Made by a program: the position numbers and the translations under genes | Notes under the pieces: generated by a model | The model's input: the letters and a program-made list of their open reading frames with translations, nothing else | What the model was told of the DNA's origin: nothing | Databases searched by the model: none | Shown here: positions 1-9,143 of the stretch, in pieces | How the letters are laid out: every line of letters begins with the position of its first letter | How positions within the stretch are numbered: the stretch's first letter is position 1 | Source: Yeosuana aromativorans | Lineage (GTDB): Bacteria; Bacteroidota; Bacteroidia; Flavobacteriales; Flavobacteriaceae | Assembly: GCF_014646655.1 (NCBI RefSeq) | Contig: NZ_BMNR01000006.1 | Span: 124,001 to 188,000, forward strand | Length of the DNA stretch: 64,000 nt | Reading direction: 5' to 3'

Positions 1-2
1 AT

Positions 3-401
3 GCTCAGATTAAATCCATGAAAAAAGTAGCTGGAACATTAAAATTAGACCAAGCACAGTATCGTGAGTTAGAAGCGTTTGCTAAGTTTGGTTCAGATTT
101 GGATGCAGTTACTTTAAACGTTATCGAAAAAGGAAAACGCAACGTGGAGATTTTGAAGCAAGCACAAAACGATCCATTTAAAGTTGAGGACCAAATTGCA
201 ATCATTTATGCAGGTTCTAAAAACTTATTGAGAGATGTGCCTGTTGAAAAGGTAAAAGAATTTGAAAGAGATTACTTAGAATTCTTAAGAGCAAAACATG
301 CTGATGTGTTAAGCACATTAAAAGCAGGTAAATTAACAGATGAAGTTACTGATACATTAACAGCGGTAGCCAAGGATTTATCAGGTAAATATAGAGCATA
401 A
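3..401 (+). CDS. atpA: ATP synthase F1 subunit alpha, C-terminal part (cut by window edge)
   Basis: The reading frame is open from base 3 to a TAA at 399-401 and gives 132 residues; the 5' part lies outside the window. The sequence matches the helical C-terminal domain of F1 alpha, with the conserved GTLKLDQAQYRELEAFAKFG stretch followed by the late helices ending in DLSGKYRA. F1 alpha carries the non-catalytic nucleotide sites of the membrane-bound ATP synthase. atpG follows 68 bases later on the same strand, the usual atpA-atpG order. An ATG at 18 is internal and is not a start. Identity is secure from both sequence and neighbour. Confidence 0.95.
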   Translation, partial: AQIKSMKKVAGTLKLDQAQYRELEAFAKFGSDLDAVTLNVIEKGKRNVEILKQAQNDPFKVEDQIAIIYAGSKNLLRDVPVEKVKEFERDYLEFLRAKHADVLSTLKAGKLTDEVTDTLTAVAKDLSGKYRA

Positions 402-409
402 TTAGATTT

Positions 410-458
410 TAGTATTGAGTAGTGAGTTAATAAACCCGCTACTGAATACTCAATACTA
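410..458. repeat. Inverted repeat between atpA and atpG
   Basis: A perfect 12-base inverted repeat: TAGTATTGAGTA at 410-421 and its complement at 447-458, separated by 25 bases. It fills most of the atpA-atpG gap. There is no T-run after it, so it is more likely an RNA hairpin affecting processing or a small dispersed element than a terminator. Confidence 0.7.
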
Positions 459-469
459 ACGACTAAAAT

Positions 470-1330
470 ATGGCAAACTTAAAAGAAATACGCAATAGAA
501 TAACATCGGTATCTTCAACCATGCAGATAACCAGTGCCATGAAAATGGTATCTGCTGCCAAGTTAAAGAAAGCACAAGATGCTATTACGGCCATGCGCCC
601 TTATGCAGATAAGCTTACAGAACTTTTGCAAAGTCTAAGTGCAACCTTAGATGCAGATTCTGGCAGTAAATATGCAACACAGCGCGATGTAAATAAGGTG
701 TTAATCGTTGCTATTACGTCCAATAGGGGATTGTGCGGTGCGTTTAATTCAAACATCATTAAGCAAACGCAACAATTGATTTCCAAGGACTATGCGGGTA
801 AAAGCGTATCCGTTTTTGCTATCGGGAAAAAAGCCAATGATGCCTTTTCCAAGAAAAAAATGGTTGTTGGAAATGAAAGCCATGTTTTTGACGATTTAAC
901 CTTTGAAAATGTTGCAGATATTGCCGAAGCATTAATGAACAAATTTGTAACTGGAGAATTTGATAAAATTGATATTGTTTACAATAGTTTTAAAAATGCT
1001 GCCACACAAGTTGTTACAACGGAGCAGTTTTTACCAATAGTTCCAGTTACAGGAAAAATCAATGTCAATGCAGATTATATTTTTGAACCTTCAAAAGTGG
1101 AAATCGTTGAACAACTGATTCCTAAGTCATTAAAAACACAATTGTACAAAAGTGTTAGGGATTCATTTGCCAGTGAGCACGGTGCTCGTATGACGGCTAT
1201 GCACAAGGCTACAGATAATGCAACCGAATTGAGGGACCAGCTTAAATTAACATACAATAAGGCGCGTCAAGCGGCCATTACCAATGAAATTTTGGAGATT
1301 GTTGGTGGTGCTGAAGCTTTGAATAATTAG
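470..1330 (+). CDS. atpG: ATP synthase F1 subunit gamma
   Basis: 286 residues, the usual length for F1 gamma, the central rotor shaft of ATP synthase. The N-terminal helix carries the conserved ITSAMKMVSAAKLKKAQ segment (about residues 21-37) and the C-terminal helix carries LTYNKARQAAITNEILEIVGGAEAL-like residues at the end, the two coiled-coil halves of the shaft. The central TSNRGLCGAFN motif (about residue 83-93) is the gamma-family signature. It follows atpA directly and is the last gene of the operon: a terminator lies 43 bases downstream. Confidence 0.97.
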   Translation: MANLKEIRNRITSVSSTMQITSAMKMVSAAKLKKAQDAITAMRPYADKLTELLQSLSATLDADSGSKYATQRDVNKVLIVAITSNRGLCGAFNSNIIKQTQQLISKDYAGKSVSVFAIGKKANDAFSKKKMVVGNESHVFDDLTFENVADIAEALMNKFVTGEFDKIDIVYNSFKNAATQVVTTEQFLPIVPVTGKINVNADYIFEPSKVEIVEQLIPKSLKTQLYKSVRDSFASEHGARMTAMHKATDNATELRDQLKLTYNKARQAAITNEILEIVGGAEALNN

Positions 1331-1338
1331 ATTTTGTT

Positions 1339-1358
1339 ATTCCTGCTTAGACAGGAAT
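1339..1358. repeat. Short hairpin repeat (ATTCCTG / CAGGAAT type)
   Basis: ATTCCTG at 1339-1345 pairs with CAGGAAT at 1352-1358. The same type of element recurs at 5067-5086, as a TTCCCAC/GTGGGAA variant at 12426-12443, and degenerate at 39531-39549. All are intergenic. Confidence 0.6.
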
Positions 1359-1372
1359 CCATTATAACATTA

Positions 1373-1397
1373 AGCCTCACATTTGTGGGGCTTTTTT
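1373..1397 (+). terminator. Rho-independent terminator after atpG
   Basis: Stem AGCCTCAC (1373-1380) and GTGGGGCT (1385-1392), one G-U pair, loop ATTT, followed by a six-T run ending at 1397. It closes the ATP synthase operon. Confidence 0.8.
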
Positions 1398-1443
1398 GTG
1401 GCATCAATTTTGAAAAGATGTCATAAAACACAATCCTGAAGCT

Positions 1444-1911
1444 ATGAAAATTTTAAAACAACCTCTGTTCAAAGTTGTGATGTTAACAGTCATGATATTC
1501 TTTTTGAATTGTAAAAGTGCTCAAAATAACGTTGATAGAAGTATGCCTTTGGAAATAGGACAAGTCTACTATACAAATACTATAGATGATAATCAAGCCT
1601 CAAACCTAGACATATACATCCCCATTATTTCCAATCCAAATCAGACACAATTGCTACAAGTTTTTTTTCATGGAAAACAAACCAATCTAGTCATATCTAA
1701 CGATAATCTGATAGTTGGTCATTTTAATTTGGAAGTTCCTAAAAAGAGCGATATTATTATGAGCAGTGACCCGTATGCTGAATATGGTAATCAAGTGCCA
1801 AAACTTCAAAAACCAACCCCTTTTATTTTAAAAGATAATGCATGTGTGATAAGCTACAAAGATGGCGGCGTTGTAAAGTATTTTAAAATTGACAACATCA
1901 TAAAAAAGTAA
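1444..1911 (+). CDS. Predicted lipoprotein of unknown function
   Basis: 155 residues. The N-terminus is a lipoprotein signal peptide: basic start MKILKQ, a hydrophobic core and a lipobox ending FLNC at about residue 23, followed by KSA. The mature part has alternating hydrophobic residues suggesting beta structure, but I recognise no family. It lies alone between the atp terminator and the envelope gene run, separated from the next gene by 95 bases. The ATG at 1444 is the only start that leaves the signal peptide intact. Function is unknown; localisation to an outer or inner membrane leaflet is inferred from the lipobox. Confidence 0.75.
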   Translation: MKILKQPLFKVVMLTVMIFFLNCKSAQNNVDRSMPLEIGQVYYTNTIDDNQASNLDIYIPIISNPNQTQLLQVFFHGKQTNLVISNDNLIVGHFNLEVPKKSDIIMSSDPYAEYGNQVPKLQKPTPFILKDNACVISYKDGGVVKYFKIDNIIKK

Positions 1912-2006
1912 AAACATTTTATGAAACTACAACATATAACAAGACATCATGTATTTTTGGTTTGCAATATCTAAAAACGTATTTTTAGCCATCTAAAAAC
2001 CTACCA

Positions 2007-3470
2007 TTGGGCGCACTCAAAACATTATTTAAGCAAACATTTATCTATGGCTTAGCAACAGTGCTTCCAAGAATGCTGAGTTTTATTTTGGTGCCACTTT
2101 ACACAACACAGGGTGTATTATCATCTGTTGCTGAATACGGGCAAGTATCTGTTATTTTCTCGTATTTCGTATTGTTTAATGTGGTTTTAGCCTATGGAAT
2201 GGAAACCGCATTTTTTAGATTCTTTAATAAAGAGGAACATAAAAAGCAAGTTGTTGGCACATCCACAATTTCTTTAATTGTCTCGTCTATTGGGTTTTTT
2301 GTCTTGGCTTTGTTATTTCAAAATCAAATAGCACAATTGATTGATATTCATGTCAAGTATATCAATTTGGTTATTTGGATTTTGCTGTTGGATGCACTTG
2401 CTATTATTCCGTTTGCCTGGTTAAGAGCCACACAAAAGCCCATGCGTTATGCTGTGATTAAGATTTTAAACGTTGCGATTAATTTAGGATTGAACCTTTT
2501 CTTTTTGTTGGCTTTAAAGCATCTGGCCGAGGAGTCAACCATTTTTGGAAGTATTTACAGGCCTAATTTTGAAATCAGCTATATTTTTATTGCCAATTTA
2601 ATAGCAAGTGCCATAACCCTGTTGTTTATGGTTCCGTTTTATATTAAAACGAAATATGAATTTAATTCTGTACTTTGGAAATCAATGATGCGTTACGCCT
2701 TTCCGGTTTTAATAGCAGGTGTTGCCTTTTCTATTAATGAAACGTTTGATAGAATTCTTCTAAAGGAATTATTACCACCAAATATAGCCGATACAGATAT
2801 TGGCATGTACTCGGCTTGTTATAAGATAGCTTTGTTCATGACCTTGTTTGCAACCGCTTATAGGTTGGGTATAGAACCTTTCTTTTTTAGTCATGCCAAA
2901 AGTGAAAACCCTCAAAAAAACTATGCCAGGATTTTGGAGTTTTTTGTAGCTTTTGGTTCGGTTATATTGTTAACAGTGGTGGTCTTTGCAGATGTTTTAA
3001 AACCCTATATAGTAAGAAGTGAAGCCTATTGGGAAGCTATGTGGGTTGTGCCCATTATCTTAATTGCAAACTTCTGTTTAGGTATTTACCATAACCTTTC
3101 GGTTTGGTATAAAATTACCGATAAGACGAAGTTTGGAGCCTATATTTCAATTGTTGGGGCTGTTATTACCCTGGTTATAAATATTATGTTTATTAAAGAA
3201 TACAGCTATAGAGCTTCAGCGGTTGCCACGTTGGTTGCTTATGGAATCATGATGTTGTTGTCCTATTATTTTGGAAGAAAATATTATCCAATTCCATATA
3301 ACCTAAAAAAAATAGGCATGTATTTAATTCTATCCATTGGGTTTTCAGTACTGTCATTTTATAAATTTAGAGATCACTATATCATTGGAATATCAATGTT
3401 AATTGTATTTTTGACAATCATTTTTATCTCAGAAAAAGAACAATTAAAGCAAGTATTAAAACAAAAATAA
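2007..3470 (+). CDS. Polysaccharide flippase (Wzx/MOP superfamily)
   Basis: 487 residues with about 14 hydrophobic segments, typical of the oligosaccharide-flippase branch of the MOP exporters, which move lipid-linked sugars across the inner membrane. The N-terminal stretch TFIYGLATVLPRMLSFILVP is characteristic. The start is a TTG at 2007; the next in-frame ATG (2073) would delete the first membrane segment, and the family normally begins with MG.LK. A possible -7 box (TATTTTTG) lies at 1952-1959 but no clear -33 partner was found. It heads a same-strand run with dut, a sugar nucleotidyltransferase and envelope proteins, consistent with surface polysaccharide work; the exact substrate is not readable. 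Confidence 0.88.
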   Translation: MGALKTLFKQTFIYGLATVLPRMLSFILVPLYTTQGVLSSVAEYGQVSVIFSYFVLFNVVLAYGMETAFFRFFNKEEHKKQVVGTSTISLIVSSIGFFVLALLFQNQIAQLIDIHVKYINLVIWILLLDALAIIPFAWLRATQKPMRYAVIKILNVAINLGLNLFFLLALKHLAEESTIFGSIYRPNFEISYIFIANLIASAITLLFMVPFYIKTKYEFNSVLWKSMMRYAFPVLIAGVAFSINETFDRILLKELLPPNIADTDIGMYSACYKIALFMTLFATAYRLGIEPFFFSHAKSENPQKNYARILEFFVAFGSVILLTVVVFADVLKPYIVRSEAYWEAMWVVPIILIANFCLGIYHNLSVWYKITDKTKFGAYISIVGAVITLVINIMFIKEYSYRASAVATLVAYGIMMLLSYYFGRKYYPIPYNLKKIGMYLILSIGFSVLSFYKFRDHYIIGISMLIVFLTIIFISEKEQLKQVLKQK

Positions 3471-3518
3471 TATTAACTAATAAAAATGTTCTTTCCTTTG
3501 GGAAGACGGAAGAAGGGA

Positions 3519-3953
3519 ATGCAAATTAAAATCATTAATAAATCGAGTCATGATTTACCTAATTACGAAACCATTGCATCAGCAGGAATGGATTTACGTG
3601 CTAATTTATCAGAATCAAGAACATTAAAACCACTTGAACGAAGTATTGTTGGTACAGGCTTGTTCATTGAATTGCCAATAGGTTATGAAGCGCAAGTAAG
3701 ACCAAGAAGTGGATTAGCCGCCAAGAAAGGCATTACGGTTTTAAATGCTCCAGGCACCGTTGATGCTGATTATAGAGGAGAAATAGGTGTGATTTTAGTG
3801 AACCTTTCAAACGAGGATTTTGTAATTGAAAATGGCGAACGTATTGCGCAATTGGTTATAGCAAAGCACGAACGGGCAGAATGGATTGAATCTGAAACTC
3901 TTTCGGAAACATCACGAGGAGCAGGTGGATTTGGAAGTACGGGAACCAAGTGA
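3519..3953 (+). CDS. dut: dUTP diphosphatase (dUTPase)
   Basis: 144 residues from the ATG at 3519, the normal size of a trimeric dUTPase that hydrolyses dUTP to dUMP and pyrophosphate. Motif 1 AGMDLRA, motif 2 RPRSGLA, motif 3 [13 protein letters not shown], motif 4 ERIAQLVI and the C-terminal motif 5 GAGGFGSTG are all present, so it should be active. An in-frame ATG at 3486 would add 11 residues rich in basic and aromatic residues that the family lacks; the start at 3519 is preceded by an AGAAGGG Shine-Dalgarno-like stretch. It sits between the flippase and the nucleotidyltransferase. Confidence 0.95.
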   Translation: MQIKIINKSSHDLPNYETIASAGMDLRANLSESRTLKPLERSIVGTGLFIELPIGYEAQVRPRSGLAAKKGITVLNAPGTVDADYRGEIGVILVNLSNEDFVIENGERIAQLVIAKHERAEWIESETLSETSRGAGGFGSTGTK

Positions 3954-4045
3954 TTAACAAGTTACGATTAACAATTTTTGATTTTAGAATAAACAAACAT
4001 TCGTGAATTCGTGGCAAAAACAAATAAACGAATCAACTTAAAAGC
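3954..4045. other. Short intergenic segment between dut and nucleotidyltransferase
   Basis: Contains ATTCGTGAATTCGTGG (about 4001-4016) and repeated GTTACGATTAACA-like words. It looks like fragments of small dispersed intergenic elements. No promoter or terminator is convincing, so transcription may read through. Confidence 0.35.
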
Positions 4046-5065
4046 ATGAAAATAATAGTACCAATGGCGGGACGAGGTTCTCGTTTAAGACCCCATAGTT
4101 TAACCGTTCCAAAACCATTAATTCCAGTAGCAGGACAACCAATCGTTCACAGATTAGTAAAAGATATTGTAAAAGTATTACATGAACCAATTGATGAAAT
4201 CGCTTTTGTGTTAGGAGATCCTGCATGGTTTGGTGATGATGTGGTAAGTAGCCTAAAGGATTTAGCAAAAAGTTTGGGGGCCAAGGCATCTATTTACCGT
4301 CAAGACCAACCACTAGGAACCGGTCATGCCATTATGTGTGCCAAAGAATCATTATCTGGCCCAGCGGTTATTGCCTATGCAGACACGCTTATTAGAGCTA
4401 ATTTTAGTTTAGATCCTGATGCAGACGCCGTTATTTGGGTCAAGCAAGTCGATAAACCAGAAGCCTTTGGGGTTGTTAAATTAAACGCTGATAACGAAAT
4501 AATTGAGTTGGTTGAAAAGCCAAAAGAATTTGTAAGTGATTTAGCGGTTATAGGAATATACTACTTTAAGGATGTGAGCGTTTTAAAACAGGAGTTGCAA
4601 CATGTTTTGGACAATAACATTGTTAATGGTGGCGAATACCAAATCAATGACGGTATAAAAAGGATGATGGCAAGTAGGAAAATCTTTAAAACAGGGCAGG
4701 TTGATGAATGGATGGATTGTGGCAATAAAGCCGTTACGGTTGAAACCAATACTAGAATGCTAGGGTTTTTAAAGGCTGATGGTGACGAACAAATGATAGC
4801 AACAACTGTAAAATCGTCAAACTCTAAAATAATTGAACCCTGTTTTATTGGCGAAAATGTTATTTTAAACAATGCTACAATAGGTCCTAACGTTTCTATT
4901 GGAGACCATTGTATAATTGAAAATTCAACCGTTACAAACAGCTTGATACAAACCTATACAACCATTAAAAATGCGGTTTTAACAGACGCTATGATTGGTA
5001 ATTATGTGTCTTATGATGGCCATTTTAAAACGGTTAGCATAGGTGACTATTCCGTTTTGGAATAA
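4046..5065 (+). CDS. Sugar-phosphate nucleotidyltransferase with left-handed beta-helix tail
   Basis: 339 residues. The N-terminal domain (about 1-235) has the NTP-transferase signature GRGSRLRP with KPLIPVAG and the later LGTGHA and GGEYQINDG motifs. The C-terminal part (about 250-335) has hexapeptide-type repeats (I.PCFIGENV, ..IGPNVSIGDHC, ..IGNYVS), a left-handed beta-helix. Family members activate sugar-1-phosphates with NTP, giving nucleotide sugars for surface polysaccharides. The neighbouring flippase fits that role. The precise sugar (glucose-, GlcNAc- or mannose-1-phosphate) cannot be told from sequence alone. Confidence 0.88.
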   Translation: MKIIVPMAGRGSRLRPHSLTVPKPLIPVAGQPIVHRLVKDIVKVLHEPIDEIAFVLGDPAWFGDDVVSSLKDLAKSLGAKASIYRQDQPLGTGHAIMCAKESLSGPAVIAYADTLIRANFSLDPDADAVIWVKQVDKPEAFGVVKLNADNEIIELVEKPKEFVSDLAVIGIYYFKDVSVLKQELQHVLDNNIVNGGEYQINDGIKRMMASRKIFKTGQVDEWMDCGNKAVTVETNTRMLGFLKADGDEQMIATTVKSSNSKIIEPCFIGENVILNNATIGPNVSIGDHCIIENSTVTNSLIQTYTTIKNAVLTDAMIGNYVSYDGHFKTVSIGDYSVLE

Positions 5066-5066
5066 A

Positions 5067-5086
5067 ATTCCTGCGAAGGCAGGAAT
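5067..5086. repeat. Short hairpin repeat (ATTCCTGC-GAAG-GCAGGAAT)
   Basis: A perfect 8-base inverted repeat (5067-5074 and 5079-5086) with a GAAG loop, starting two bases after the upstream stop codon. It has no following T-run. Same family as the elements at 1339, 12426 and 39531. Confidence 0.7.
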
Positions 5087-5155
5087 CTTTAAAGAATTGA
5101 GTTTGGAATAACTATTGTTTATATAGATATGTCGAACAAAGACATCATATAATAA

Positions 5156-6517
5156 ATGAAACATAAAATCTACGTATTGCTTTTTTTTCTTGGAATATTA
5201 CTGTTTCCACAAAATCAATATGCCCAAGTGGATTTTAACAAAAAACCAAATGACGATTTAGGAGACACTGAAGACGCCTTTCAAGAATCCTTTTTTGAAG
5301 CTTTGAAACAAAAAGGTATTGAAAATTATGACCGTTCTGTTACAGCGCTTCTAAAGTGTATAGAATTGGATGATTCGCAAGCCGTTTTATATTATGAACT
5401 TGGCAAAGACTATATTCAATTAAAGAATTTTGGTGCTGCCGAAGATGCCTTGAAAACGGCTGTAAACAAGGATCCAGATAATGAATGGTACATGAATGCC
5501 CTTTATAATTTATATAGAGTAGAAAATGACCTTGATAAAGCCTTAAAGACATTAAAGGATCTGGCAGGGCATCATCCAAGTTATAGGCAAGATTTAGTGG
5601 AGCTATACATAACTACCAAAAAGTACAATGATGCCTTAAAGCTTTTGGATGAACTGGATGCTCAAAAAGGCATTTCACCCCAAAGAGATTATTTGCGCAA
5701 TCAAATTTATGCAGCAACAGGCAAAAAAAAGGAACAAATTAAAAATCTGGAACAACGCATAGATAATAATCCGGATAATGAATCAAACTACTTGGCACTT
5801 ATTTATAGATATAGCGAGAACAACGAAAAGGAAAAAGCGTATGAGACGGCCAAAGAGTTGTTGAAAATCAATCCAAATTCACAGTTGGTGCATTTGGCTT
5901 TATATAAATTTTATCTGGACGATAATGACACTGAGAAGGCTATAGAGTCCATGAAAATTGTTATTAAAAGCCCTCAAATAAAACCAGAGGCCAAACTAAA
6001 GGTACTTTCAGATTTCGTAAAATTTGTTGGAGACCATCCAGAATATGAGCCAGATTTAGTTGAAGCCACAACCTTGGTTCAAGACCCCAATGTTGCTAAA
6101 TCGATTACTGAAATAGCGCAACATTATCTAACCCAGGGTGATAAGGAGAAAGCATTAAAATATTTTGAACAAGCATTAGCCTTAGAACCTGAAAATTTTA
6201 GCATTTTAAGAACCACATTATTGTTAAACCTAGATTTAAAGCATTATAAATTGGTCTTGGATAAAAGCAATGAAGCTCTCCAAAAATATCCTGCACAACC
6301 CATATTGTATTTATTGAATGGTGTTGCATTAAATGAGCTTCAAAAGCCCAATGAAGCCATTGATATTCTTGAAGCTGGCCTGGACTATATCATTGATGAC
6401 CCAAAAATGGAGTCTGACGTGTATAACCAATTGAGCATATCTTACACCATGCTAAATAACACGGCTAAAGCCCAATCATTTAGTGCCAAAGCAAAACAAT
6501 TAAAAACTGCCCACTAA
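5156..6517 (+). CDS. Exported tetratricopeptide-repeat protein
   Basis: 453 residues with a Sec signal peptide (KHKIYVLLFFLGILLFP, cleavage near QNQYAQ) and then at least eight TPR units spread over about residues 40-445, seen as recurring A..L/..DP.N/..Y patterns such as KALKYFEQALALEPEN and AIESMKIVIKSP. TPR proteins act as protein-docking scaffolds; here probably periplasmic. It lies 90 bases after the nucleotidyltransferase and 10 bases before the DUF4292-type lipoprotein. The order TPR protein, DUF4292 lipoprotein, EnvC-like protein suggests a shared role in envelope or cell-division assembly, which is inference. Confidence 0.88.
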   Translation: MKHKIYVLLFFLGILLFPQNQYAQVDFNKKPNDDLGDTEDAFQESFFEALKQKGIENYDRSVTALLKCIELDDSQAVLYYELGKDYIQLKNFGAAEDALKTAVNKDPDNEWYMNALYNLYRVENDLDKALKTLKDLAGHHPSYRQDLVELYITTKKYNDALKLLDELDAQKGISPQRDYLRNQIYAATGKKKEQIKNLEQRIDNNPDNESNYLALIYRYSENNEKEKAYETAKELLKINPNSQLVHLALYKFYLDDNDTEKAIESMKIVIKSPQIKPEAKLKVLSDFVKFVGDHPEYEPDLVEATTLVQDPNVAKSITEIAQHYLTQGDKEKALKYFEQALALEPENFSILRTTLLLNLDLKHYKLVLDKSNEALQKYPAQPILYLLNGVALNELQKPNEAIDILEAGLDYIIDDPKMESDVYNQLSISYTMLNNTAKAQSFSAKAKQLKTAH

Positions 6518-6527
6518 CAACGCATCT

Positions 6528-7307
6528 ATGCATTATATAAAACGCCTCATATTTATCATTACTAGTCTTTGCCTTGTATTTGTTTTAAGCTGTAAGTCGG
6601 CTAAAACCATACATTCTGGTGAAGCCAATTTAAATTTATCTACCAAACAGCTTATTAGAGAGAACGCAAAACAAACCCCTAATTTCAAGACCCTATCGGC
6701 AAGAGTTAAGCTTGATATAAATCAAGGCGATAAAGTTGACGCTTATACCATTAATTTTAGAATGGAAAAAGACAAGCAAATACTGTTAATGTCCACGCCC
6801 ATTTCAGTGGTTAAAGCATTAATCACTCCGGATAAAGTACGTTTTTACAATAAACTTGACAACACTTATTTTGATGGAGACTATAAATATTTAAGTGATT
6901 TGTTGGGAATTGATTTAGATTTTCAAAAGGTTCAAAATCTATTGCTGGGAGAAGCACTTTTTGGTTTAAAAGCAAATGCTTACAACATGTCAACAAATGA
7001 CACCTCATATATTCTTCAACCTAAAGAGCAAGAGGCCCTTTTTGAGTTGTTTTACTTGATAAATCCGTCACATTTTAAAATAAGCTCACAACAGATTTCG
7101 CAGCCGCAACAACAAAGACTTCTGGAAGTTGATTATTTAAAATACCAAGAGGTTGACAAGCAAATTTTACCACAACAGATAAAAATAATTGCTGTTGAAG
7201 CTGCTGAACAAATGATTTTAGAGTTGGAATTTAAAGCAGTATCTTTGAATGAAGATTTACGCTTCCCGTTTAAAATTCCTTCAGGATTTAAAGAAATTAA
7301 ACTTTAA
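6528..7307 (+). CDS. DUF4292-type outer-membrane lipoprotein
   Basis: 259 residues with a lipoprotein signal ending VLSC at about residue 22, followed by KSAKT. The mature domain resembles the DUF4292 family of Bacteroidota, thought to adopt a LolA/LolB-like open beta-barrel; features include the FRMEKDKQILLMSTPISVVKALITPDKVRFYNKLDNTYFDG-type region around residues 84-125. No catalytic residues are expected. Its TAA stop overlaps the ATG of the next gene by one base (TAATG), so the two are translationally coupled. A role in moving lipid or lipoprotein to the outer membrane is a guess from fold resemblance. Confidence 0.82.
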   Translation: MHYIKRLIFIITSLCLVFVLSCKSAKTIHSGEANLNLSTKQLIRENAKQTPNFKTLSARVKLDINQGDKVDAYTINFRMEKDKQILLMSTPISVVKALITPDKVRFYNKLDNTYFDGDYKYLSDLLGIDLDFQKVQNLLLGEALFGLKANAYNMSTNDTSYILQPKEQEALFELFYLINPSHFKISSQQISQPQQQRLLEVDYLKYQEVDKQILPQQIKIIAVEAAEQMILELEFKAVSLNEDLRFPFKIPSGFKEIKL

Positions 7308-8533
7308 TGAACAGTAAAAACAGCATATTTATATTCGTTTTTTTTACCGTACTATGTTACAGCTCTGCTGGGTTTTCGCAAAGTAATAAACAACAAGAAC
7401 TGGAAAAACGCCGACAAGAACTAAGGCAAGAAATCCAGAAAATCAATGAGCTCCAACTAGAAAACAAATCTAAGGAAAAATCGCAGTTATCGTTAATTGA
7501 AAACTACAATTACAAAATCAGTGTTCTCAATAACTTAATATCGGTCACCAATCAACAGGCCAATCTCATCACTAGGGAAATCAATGCCAACCAAAAGAAA
7601 ATAACCAAACTACGAGTAGAACTAACGGTGCTTAAAGAAGACTATGCCGCTATGATTGTTAAATCATACAAAAGTAAAAACCAGCAAAGTAGGATTATGT
7701 TTTTACTGTCATCAGATAACTTTAAACAAGCTTACAAGCGGTTGCAATACATGAAGCAGTACTCTGATCACCAAAAACAACAAGGAAAGGAAATAAAGGC
7801 CAAAAGTGAGGAGCTCCAGAAAACGAATGCTCGTTTAATAAGTCAGAAAAAAGAAAAACAGAAACTTATTGCCGAAAACAGGGACGTTCAAGAAACCCTG
7901 GAGAAAGAGCGCCACCAGCATGAAATTTTAATGGCTTCCATTAAAAAGAACCTGAATGTTTATGCGGCACAAATAAGGAAAAAGCAACAAGAAGCCGATA
8001 GAATTGATAGAGAACTTGATCGGATTATTAGAGAAGCCATTGCCAGTTCCAATAAAAAAGCAGGAAAAGCAACCACGTCTTCCAGTTTTGCTTTGACTCC
8101 TGCCGAGAAAGTATTGGCTTCCAATTTTGTTTCAAATAAAGGCAAGTTACCTTGGCCCGTAGAAAAGGGATATGTTACCTTGCGTTATGGAACCCAACCA
8201 TCACCTATAGATAAATCATTGACTATAAAAAGTAACGGTGTGCGCATTGCAACTGAACGAGGCGCCAAAGTGCGTGCAGTATTTAATGGAGAGGTTAGCA
8301 GGATTATCATCATAAGAAATTCAAATCCAATAGTTATGATTCGTCATGGTAATTACATAACAGACTACAAAAACCTATCGAAAGTGTATGTTAAGGAAGG
8401 CGATAAAGTAACCACTAATCAAGATATAGGAGAGGTTTTCACCAACCCTTCTAACGGTGAAACCATTTTGAACTTTATCATTTATGAAAACCTAAAAACA
8501 TTAAATCCTGCAGAATGGATTTATAAAATGTGA
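7307..8533 (+). CDS. EnvC-like murein hydrolase activator (coiled coil plus degenerate LytM domain)
   Basis: 408 residues: signal peptide (about 1-25), a long coiled coil (about 26-260, rich in Q, E and K) and a C-terminal LytM/M23 domain (about 290-408). The usual zinc ligands of active LytM enzymes are missing: the HxxxD position reads NGVRIA, and the HxH position reads LNFIIYEN. That matches EnvC, which activates amidases rather than cutting peptidoglycan itself. It overlaps the upstream lipoprotein gene by one base. Its stop lies directly against the convergent thioesterase stop with no gap. Confidence 0.88.
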   Translation: MNSKNSIFIFVFFTVLCYSSAGFSQSNKQQELEKRRQELRQEIQKINELQLENKSKEKSQLSLIENYNYKISVLNNLISVTNQQANLITREINANQKKITKLRVELTVLKEDYAAMIVKSYKSKNQQSRIMFLLSSDNFKQAYKRLQYMKQYSDHQKQQGKEIKAKSEELQKTNARLISQKKEKQKLIAENRDVQETLEKERHQHEILMASIKKNLNVYAAQIRKKQQEADRIDRELDRIIREAIASSNKKAGKATTSSSFALTPAEKVLASNFVSNKGKLPWPVEKGYVTLRYGTQPSPIDKSLTIKSNGVRIATERGAKVRAVFNGEVSRIIIIRNSNPIVMIRHGNYITDYKNLSKVYVKEGDKVTTNQDIGEVFTNPSNGETILNFIIYENLKTLNPAEWIYKM

Positions 8534-9043
8534 TTATTTAAATAATGCCTTTAATTCGGTAGCTTCGTTAGGCCTCATTTTACCTGCTAATACAAGGCTC
8601 AATTGTTTCCTTCGCAAAGCAGCATCATAACGCTCTTTTTCAAGCTGGGTTTCAGGTGTTATTTCAGGAACTTCAACAGGTTTTCCGGTTTCGTCAACAG
8701 CCACAAAGGTATAAATAGCTTCATTGGCCTTGGTTTTTGCTCCAGACTCTCGATCTTCTATCCAAACATCAATAAAAACTTCCATAGAGGTTTTAAAAGC
8801 ACGTGACACCTTAGCCTCAACAGATACCACACTTCCCAAAGGAACCGCTCGATTGAATGCTACATGGTTTACAGAAGCAGTAACCACAATACGTCTGGAA
8901 TGTCTACGTGCCGAAATACTGGCCGCTCGATCCATGCGAGCTAACAGCTCGCCACCAAATAAATTGTTTAACGGATTGGTTTCCCCAGGGAGAACCATAT
9001 CGGTCATAATGGTTTTTGATTGCTCGGGTGTTTTTGCTTCCAT
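8534..9043 (-). CDS. Hotdog-fold acyl-CoA thioesterase
   Basis: 169 residues, one hotdog domain. The stretch PGETNPLNNLFGGELLARMD is the signature of the YciA/cytosolic acyl-CoA hydrolase group, with the conserved Asn-Gly-Gly region and the helix LARMDRAASISARRH. These enzymes release free fatty acid and CoA from acyl-CoA. It is transcribed toward the EnvC-like gene and its stop abuts that gene's stop. A TACCTTTG -7 box lies on the minus strand at 9071-9064, about 25 bases before the ATG, but the -33 box is weak. Confidence 0.9.
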   Translation of the reverse strand: MEAKTPEQSKTIMTDMVLPGETNPLNNLFGGELLARMDRAASISARRHSRRIVVTASVNHVAFNRAVPLGSVVSVEAKVSRAFKTSMEVFIDVWIEDRESGAKTKANEAIYTFVAVDETGKPVEVPEITPETQLEKERYDAALRRKQLSLVLAGKMRPNEATELKALFK

Positions 9044-9143
9044 CAGGTCGTTTTTATGATGTGCAAAGGTAAAACGATTTTTGGGGTTAAGCCGTATGCT
9101 TTTAAATATAATTAAGAATGTTTTTTATAAAAGCTGATGCAGA

